From contig NC_035162.2 of NCBI RefSeq assembly GCF_001659605.2, positions 6,219,248 through 6,283,247 of the forward strand: a stretch of 64,000 nt of DNA. Reading direction: 5' to 3'. Within the stretch, counting starts at the first letter, position 1, and every line of letters starts with the position of its first letter. This document shows, in pieces, positions 46,801-64,000 of this stretch. Source of the stretch: Manihot esculenta. Lineage: Eukaryota; Streptophyta; Magnoliopsida; Malpighiales; Euphorbiaceae. The notes under the pieces are model-generated. The model searched no databases and was not told the DNA's origin. It saw only the letters and a program-made list of their open reading frames with translations. Made by a program: the position numbers and the translations under genes.

Positions 46801-47868
46801 ATATTAAATATTGGTTTTGAGGCTTCTTTAACCCAATGTGCTAGTTCCCGATCGTTTCTATATTACGCTGCTGTCGGTTCAGACATGAGGATTAGGTTTC
46901 TATCGAATATTTTTCATGTTGTAATTTCTATTAAAAGTCATTGCACCACTAACTTGCGTATTGAACACTTGAGTGGATCACTTATTTTTCCAATTTTAAA
47001 CTAATTTTCTTGCATCCCTTCCTTGAAGCCCATTTCAAATTCATAACTTCAGAGTTCAGAATTGTGATCAACACCAGATCCTCACAATCAACGCAATATA
47101 TAGTTTTATCACCCCTCCACTAACTGGTTTTTAGGCATTTACCTCCACCTTAAATAATTACTTAACATCCGAGAAGCCACTGGATTCTTGGAACCATGGT
47201 AGAGGAGAGAATATAGAAAATACCATCTTTATAGTTAACAGTGTCCAACTGAAAAATTACATTGAAAATAACAATGAATAAAATCAAACAGGGGAGGCAT
47301 CCTCCCCTTTATTGCCTCCGAATAACGAAGTTTTCCTACTTAAGGATGCCTACCAAGGCCCGTAACCAAAATAATCTTCAACTTGATCAGCACTTGATCA
47401 ATTTCGAGTACCTAACAATTGGGTTTACAACGTACCGATCAGAACTAAGACATCCAGAAACAAAGATCCATTCAAGAATATAGACAAGCCAACATAAACA
47501 TGAAAAGCTCCTAGAACACATCTCCAGCAAACTACATCTTTCTTCCTACCACATTTATTTATCAAGTAACGCATTGATAGCCAGATAACAGCCAGCAATT
47601 CAAGGGTTTCCTCGTATTTAAAAACAATCCAATGGGCTAGGCGTCCATCCAGAATATTCCCTAGTGGGTAGCAATTTGGCAATTTTAGCCAGTTCTGCAA
47701 GTACAATGCCAAGATAAATTATCCGTTAAATATTGTAGATGAGATTATTTTGCAAAGGAAGAACATGAGTTGGGGAAAATATCATTGGCCAGCCCAAGAT
47801 AAATGCAGAAATTGCAACATTAGATATCATTCCAGCGCTAGGAGATACTGGAGAATATCCACATACAA
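43852..47868. other. Spacer between GAD and NADP-ICDH
   Basis: 4 kb without a recognised gene. AT-rich, with a 60-bp tandem duplication at 45611-45730 and a purine-rich patch at 45460-45540. The last 500 bp or so (47300-47868) should be the ICDH 3' UTR on the minus strand. The open frames at 44530-44733, 45350-45589 and 46711-47004 have no recognisable domain. Confidence 0.45.
45611..45730. repeat. 60-bp tandem duplication
   Basis: Two exact-period copies, 45611-45670 and 45671-45730, each starting GCTTTTATTTAATG.TTTTG and ending TGAAATATGCTTGGGGAGT. They differ at about five positions. Confidence 0.92.
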
Positions 47869-52139
<4,271 letters not shown>

Positions 52140-52327
52140 CGTCGATTTTCCTCTTTTTTTTCCTTCTAGTTTTCTATGTCAAAGAAAATGGTTTATGAAT
52201 TCAAAGATGAAAATGGAAGGAGAAGGAAGAGCTTCTGCTTCTCGTGAAGGTCTAGAAGCAGAGAAGAAAGCGGTGTGAGGAAGAGTTTGGTGAAAAAAAT
52301 GAGCAGAGATGATTGCAGACGGCTCTA

Positions 52328-52342
52328 CTTATATACCACGTA
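52328..52342 (-). promoter_or_regulatory. ICDH TATA box with adjacent ACGTG motif
   Basis: On the minus strand TACGTGG is followed immediately by TATATAAG (52335-52328), about 190 bp upstream of the ICDH ATG. The TATA box defines the likely core promoter. ACGTGG is an ABRE/G-box-like core recognised by bZIP factors, but its abutment on the TATA box may be incidental. Confidence 0.5.
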
Positions 52343-53649
52343 TTACATTAAAATTGGAGACGATGTTCTTTTTAGTCATTTTACTCCTTCAATCGTCTAA
52401 TAATTTCTATTATCACCAAATCCTAGCAATCGGCCAACGAACTTATTTCCCTTTTTAACTATCTTTACAAAATAATAATAATAATAATAATAATAATGTT
52501 TAAACTAATATTTTCAGAATTATTAGTTAATTTAACAATTAGAAAAACATAAATTTTATTAATTAATCCATAAATTATATAACTTTTTATAAACAATATA
52601 TTATCTATAAATATGTATTTTATTAATTATTAATATAAATGTTAATTTTTTATTAATTCAATTTGTAGATGATAATTAATTAAATATTTTCGTTTTATCT
52701 ATATTTGATCGTTTTTATGGATCTATAGTCTAACAATAGAATACAGTGGAAAGGGAGAAAAATAAATGATGTAGAAAAAAAATTTTTTTTTTCTTTGTTT
52801 CGTGGAGGAAGAAAAATAAAAGGAAAAAGAAAAATTAAATCATTTTCCTTTATTTGTTTTCTTTTTAATATGAAAAATGTAAAATAATTTTATTTTTCTC
52901 TCTTTTTAAATTAAATTTTTAAAACGTGTGTTGCATGTTTATTTTATTATTTTAATAATGTATTTTAATTATTTTTAATCAAATTTATAATATTTATAAA
53001 TTTAATTCATTTTTTTTGTTTAAATTTTTTCATGTACAATACAAGTGATTTTATATAGATAATATATATTTATCTTATTAATTTAATCATGAAGTTTGAC
53101 TTTTATTTACTCGTTTCGACTAATTATAGAAATATAAAAATATTAAAGATGACTTTCAGTATTTTTCAAATGAAGCATAAAAACTTTTAAACAAATTTTT
53201 TTATTTAGAGAAATAAGAAAAATAAAAGAGAAAAAGATTTTTTTTTTTTTAATTTGGAGAGAAAATAAAATAATTTTTATTTTTTTGAAGTATTAATATT
53301 TTTAATATGTGTGTTGAACATCTATTTTATTATTTTAAATAGTTTTATTTTTATTATTTTTAATCAAATTTTTAATATTTTATAATTTTAATTTATATAT
53401 ATATATATTTTTATTTTTTTTTTAATTGGGGATCAGAGATTAGGAGAGTGAAATATGAGATTTCTCATATTTACTCAGATATATTCACTACCAGATTAAG
53501 TATATGAGTACAAAATATATATATATATATATTTTTTAGATTTTTTATATAATTTTATATGATTTACAAATACATAAATATAATTATCATTTTAATTTTA
53601 ACATGAAGTTTGATTTTCAATTACTCATTATTACTATTAATTATAGAAG
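52343..53649. other. AT-rich spacer upstream of ICDH
   Basis: No gene. Contains an AAT triplet run (52471-52497) and a degraded SINE-like stretch at 53416-53513 (minus). Phrases such as TTTAATTATTTTTAATCAAATTT recur here and at 53340-53400 and 55660-55690, indicating old local duplication. Confidence 0.5.
52471..52497. repeat. (AAT)9 microsatellite
   Basis: Nine uninterrupted AAT triplets in the spacer upstream of ICDH. Confidence 0.95.
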
Positions 53650-53654
53650 CATAA

Positions 53655-54522
53655 TGTAATACCCGGCTAGAGTTCGGTATCGGAATTCCTGTCGTCCGGT
53701 GGAATTCAGAATGTCAAAATTCTCTAGAAGGGAAGATTTATGTTTTTCTAAAGTACTATAGGATGTTTTAATGTTTTTAAGTTAAAAAGAACTGAGTTTT
53801 TGAAAGAAAAAAACCAAGGCAGAAAAGTCAGGTTCGGCCGCCGAAAGTGACATTCGGCCGTCGAAAGTGACATTCGGCCGTCGAAAGTGACATTCGGCCG
53901 TCGAACATGCATGGCTTTCGGTTTCACGTGTGGCCGCCGAAGGTGGTCTGGCCAGCCACCTATAAAAGGCCCTCAGTCGGTTGAAAATATAACTCTTACC
54001 ATTTTCTTTCACTTTCTGAGGTGAGATCCTGTCATTCTGAAACTTTTCTTCATGTTTTCATTAACAGTGTACAGTGTACATGGGAGATCAGCAGAGTACA
54101 GAAAGAGTAAAGAGAGTTGTAATAGCTTAGAGTGGACATGTAATATTAAAGAGATGTACTAGTTGTGTATACAGTTAAAGTTGTGCTTGACTTAGTTATT
54201 TTGTGTTGTAAATCTTTTGTTATGTACACGATCTGTATATATGTATATGTTTTACAGAGTATGTGAAAAACCAGGCTTAACAGATATGAGTTAACCCATC
54301 TAGAGTAAGCTCTAGTCAGGGGTACAGAGTACAGAGTACAGAGATAGTGCATGTACAGGTTAAGCTTTGATTTAGAAAAGAGTTTTTATTTTCACAGAAA
54401 ATGTATGATTATGTATGAGATTTACAGGTACACAGAGAGCATAGCAGGCTTGCTACGGGTTCTGGCGGCCTTAAGCCGACCTGAATCCTAGCGCCGGTGA
54501 CGGTCCATTTGGGGTCGTTACA
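53655..54522 (+). mobile_element. Solo LTR with 5-bp target-site duplication
   Basis: An 868-bp unit begins TGTAATACCCGG and ends GGGGTCGTTACA, so its termini are TG...CA with a short inverted repeat (TGTAA/TTACA). CATAA lies immediately on both sides (53650-53654 and 54523-54527), an exact 5-bp target duplication. It is markedly GC-richer than its surroundings. A TATAAAAGG box at 53961-53969 marks a probable U3 promoter on the plus strand. No gag-pol lies beside it and no second LTR is present, so it is a solo LTR left by recombination. Superfamily cannot be told from the LTR alone. Confidence 0.9.
53832..53906 (+). repeat. 20-bp tandem repeat in the LTR U3
   Basis: The unit GTGACATTCGGCCGTCGAAA repeats about 3.5 times, with TTCGGCCG(C/T)CGAA as its palindrome-like core. 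A related GGCCGCCGAAGG follows at about 53932. It lies 60-130 bp upstream of the LTR TATA box, where enhancer repeats are common. Confidence 0.85.
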
Positions 54523-54527
54523 CATAA

Positions 54528-57500
54528 ATACTCACTTTTATTTTAAAATAGCAATATAAGTTTTTAAACAAAAGTATCTTAGTTTTCTTTATAAATGCTA
54601 ATATGTTTTTAAATTTATTATCCATAATAATATACATTATCAATATAAAATAAATAATTACTTTTCTAAATTATGATAAATTTAAAAATATTAAATAAAA
54701 TACTTAAATAAAATGTTTGTGTGTGCGTGTGATTTAAAAAAAAATCATTGCATATATATATATATATAATATTCAATTATTCTTAATAAATTCATAAAAA
54801 TTAAATTTAAAGAAGTTATTATATAAATTTTGGTTAATTATTATCGTGATTCTAAGCATACATGTACAAAATTTAATAAAATTTTTGGATGCAAATAATA
54901 TTTTAATTATTAAATATTATTATTTCTGTAAGTATGAGTACAATGATTTATTATAAAAAATTAAAATTTAATTTAATTTTATAAATTTTAAGCCTTAAAA
55001 AATACAAAAAACATATTATATATGAAGGTAGTATAAAATTAATTTGAAAAATATATAAAATATTATTATTATTATATATATATATAATTATAGATAAAAT
55101 ATAAACTTGAAAATTTGTAATCCCTTTTAGGTAGTTTTCACCCCTCCTCTTTTATATACATTATCAATCATAAAGAATTAATGAAAAAAATCATTAAAAA
55201 AATTGAGCTCCTTGTATTTTGTTTTTTTAAAAAAAAATTATAAAATTTCACAAAAAAAAACATAAATTTATAATGTTCATATATTTTTTTCAAATAAGTT
55301 AATTATTTTTTAGGGAAGCCACTATAAATCTATTATATATCAAAGGTAATACAAAAATAATTTAAAAAAAATTATAAATCAATTATCATATTCTTCATTT
55401 AAAATAAAAAATTATTTAAAAAATTAATTTTTTTAAATATTTTTCTTACAAATAAATTATACAAACGGATATATATATATATATAAACAATAAAATAGAA
55501 ATATTTTTCTTTTATTTAGAGAAAAAATAAATGAGAAAAAGAAATTAAACATTGGTTTCTTTTATTTTTTCTTTAATTAAAGAGAAAATAAAATATATTT
55601 GTTTTTCAAATATTAGTTTTTAATGTGTGTTGCGCATTTATTTTATTATTTTCCATAATATTATTTTCATGATTTTTAATCAAATTTTTAAATTTATAAT
55701 TTTAATTTAAAAAATATATATTTTTGTTTAGATTTTTTTATGTACACTGCAGGTAATTTTATATAATTTATAAATACATAAATGTAATTATCATGTTAAT
55801 TTTAACATGAAGTTTTGATTTTTATTTACTCATTCTGACTAATTATAGAAGTATAAAAATATTACTATCATTAGCTAAATACTCATTTTTATTAGAAAAT
55901 AATAAATATAATTTTTTTTAAAAAATATTTTATTTTTCTTTATAAATTTAGTATGTTTTTAAATCTATCATCTATAATCATATATATTATCAATATTAAA
56001 GAAAGAATTCGTTTTTTAAATTATGATATTAAATAAAATTTTAACTCAATATATATATGTGTGAGATTTTAAAAAATAAATTGAAATGTATATATTCAAA
56101 TTTTAATAAGAGTATTCACAAGAGTATATATAATTAACATGTAAATATTAAAAATAAATAAATTTGTAAAAAATAAATTTAAAATAAGTTATAAGTTTCA
56201 GTTAATTATTTATCATGATTCTAAGCATATATATAAAAATTTAATAAATTCTAATAAAAAATTTTATGTGCAAATAATATTAATTATTAAATAGTGGGTA
56301 TATAAATGTTTCAATCAGAATGTAAAAGTTTATCTACACATATTAAATTTGCTCCCTTACTGAATTTTTAAATTTGTCCTCAAAATAATTTTACTCAATT
56401 CATATACTATATATTCATTTCATTTTAATAATATTTTATCCTATTAAAATTTTTTAATGTACTTCAATAAATTTTTAAATTTTCCTTCAAACTAATTTTA
56501 TTCACTGGACAACTCACATATAAATATATTGCATACGTATAAATATTTATGAATCCAATGCTAATTTTATTATTATTTCAGAAACTGTTAAAAAAATTAA
56601 CTATTTGAAATTTGGTTCAGACTAATATTTTCGTAAAGCTTATATTCTAAATTTAGTAATGCACTATAATATAATCAGATTTTATATTAAAATGCAATAA
56701 AAAAAATTTTAATTTCATTATCCACTTTATTTTTTACAAATATTAAAAAAATATTTTTTATTAATTTATATTAAATTTTATTAAATATTCATTTAAAAAC
56801 ATAATAACTAATGAGAAACTTTAAAAATAAAATTAAATTAAATAAGACTATAAAAATTAATTTATATATTATTATAATATAAAAAGAAATGTAGATAATA
56901 ATTTTAAAATAATTAAAAAAATAATGAGATAAAAAGAGTACATAATAGAATAGTAAAACATAAAAGTAGTAATTTACAAATAATATATATCCAAATGGAA
57001 ACTAAATTTGTCAACGTAATAATATATAGTCAAAATTGATGGGGAATTTTGTTTGGTTTTGTCAAACAATGATCATATCTTCCTCCAAGTTTCAACTAAC
57101 ACATCCTAATTTTCCTAATCAAACACTTAAAAAGAGATATAGGCCAAGAAATACAAATATCTTATTTTGTCGTTTTCTTATTTCCTTCACTATTTCTTCC
57201 TTCCAGTCAAAATTTTATTTAATAGATTTTTATATCCGTCTAAAAGTCATTTCTATTAAATAAAATAAATATATTATTAATTAATAAATGTTTTAGATCT
57301 CACTTTAGAGTGATATGAAAATCCTATTAAATAATCTCGTTGTGATGGAGAGTGTCGCCAATCCATAACTATATTTATTTTAATGACACCACAAATCGTC
57401 ACTAATGTGCCGTCATGTCCGAATCTTATCATTACAGCAATAGTTGATGAGTCTAGGATATATCAATCTTAGGAAATATATTAAAAAAAATAAAGATGCG

Positions 57501-58257
57501 CCTAATATATATTGTTCATAGCGTGTTTCTATCCTTTGAAAACAAAAAATATATATTCTTTGACAAAAAAAAAAACTCAATATATTCAAAAAAAACAAAA
57601 ATCATCGAATTAAACACTGAAATAACGATATATTGACCTAAAATCGAACTGAAGATGTCCTGTGAACATGATTACTTATCTAGTTTAAATGGGTCCAAAT
57701 GTTAAAAGTTGCATCAAATTGGTAAATCGCGCATCATAAGAGTAACATCTTAGTTAACTCCCTTTATATTATAGGGTTGTAGAAGGTTTATAAGAGTTGG
57801 AATCAACGCCATCCTTGGCTGGAACACAATGAAGAGGCATAATCTACGGTGCGTTTTGGTTTTACACACTTCTTGCGAAGCCAGAAGTGTTTGGCCCTTA
57901 AAAACACGGACAACAGACGCAAAATAATTTTTGCAATAAGATTACCATTCTCGCCAATCATGGCACATTTTGAGAAAACTAGATGATAGTATTGCCAGAG
58001 ATTGGGGCTCAAGTTTCCAAATTTATAAGTCTGTAGGAGCTATCACACTCCAACCTAGTTTTACACCCTATATTATAAAGTTTGTATGAACAAAAAAACA
58101 GGTTCACCGTATCTAGGCAGACATTCCAAATTCAGACTCAGCAAACAAATGCAACTCTCTTATTCTCCCATAAAAATGTAAGGGCATTCCGAGATGCAGA
58201 AAGGACTCCTCAAAGAGCCACCACGTCTCCCCCACACTTTTAGCAACCGCTACTTTC
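54528..58257. other. Very AT-rich spacer and UGPase 3' region
   Basis: 54.5-57.3 kb is among the most AT-rich parts of the window, with no gene. From about 57640 composition becomes balanced. The 57640-58257 stretch could include the UGPase 3' UTR (minus). A 69-codon minus open frame at 57803-58012 was not recognised. Confidence 0.5.

Positions 58258-64000
<5,743 letters not shown>

Noticed and set aside
46711..47004. 97-codon plus-strand open frame upstream of the ICDH 3' end
   Set aside because: No domain, AT-driven composition and no splice or promoter context.
53832..53906. Possible CRISPR-like short regular repeats
   Set aside because: The units are contiguous with no unique spacers. 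It is a tandem repeat inside an LTR in a plant genome.
57803..58012. 69-codon minus-strand open frame downstream of UGPase
   Set aside because: No recognisable domain. It probably lies in the 3' flank, though the balanced composition is noted.

Overview
This window is nuclear DNA from a flowering plant. The genes are split by AT-rich GT-AG introns and separated by very AT-rich intergenic DNA with retroelement debris. The gene families (KANADI, FAR1-domain, WVD2/TPX2, PHOS32-type USP and a GAD with a calmodulin-binding tail) are plant-specific or plant-typical. Protein sequence and composition suggest a eudicot, possibly Euphorbiaceae/Malpighiales, but that placement is an impression and was not tested. 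Exons below were joined by hand from splice sites, reading phase and family knowledge.

Layout. 1-4.5 kb: a very long intron and the last two exons of a KANADI gene (+). 5.5-7.7 kb: fragments of a Ty1/copia element, then a complete non-autonomous Mutator-like element with 9-bp target duplications and a large CTT tract. 8.5-10.5 kb: a three-exon membrane protein gene of unknown function (-). 11 kb: two tandem SINE-like copies. 14.2-15.1 kb: a six-exon mini-TPX2 protein gene (+). 16-20.7 kb: splicing factor PRP38B (+). 22.3-24 kb: single-exon RRP1/NOP52 ribosome-biogenesis gene (-), with a telo-box in its leader. 26.5-30.3 kb: a FAR1-domain-only (FRF-type) gene (+) whose start codon appears to be split by an intron. 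32-34.1 kb: an internally deleted L1-type LINE with a 15-bp target duplication. 36.2-37.2 kb: a universal stress protein (+). 37.9-43.8 kb: glutamate decarboxylase (-), with a 3.8-kb intron and a GC-AG intron. 47.9-52.1 kb: cytosolic NADP-isocitrate dehydrogenase in 15 exons (-). 53.7-54.5 kb: a solo LTR with 5-bp target duplications. 58.3-64 kb: UDP-glucose pyrophosphorylase (-), running off the right edge.

The genes are independent plant transcription units, not an operon. The right half carries three primary-metabolism enzymes on one strand: NADP-ICDH makes 2-oxoglutarate (a glutamate precursor), GAD turns glutamate into GABA, and UGPase makes UDP-glucose. Their adjacency is probably chance. 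I found no CRISPR array, tRNA, rRNA or clearly new multi-gene system. The most informative unexplained items are the element structures, the split start codon, the GC-AG intron and the unassigned membrane protein.
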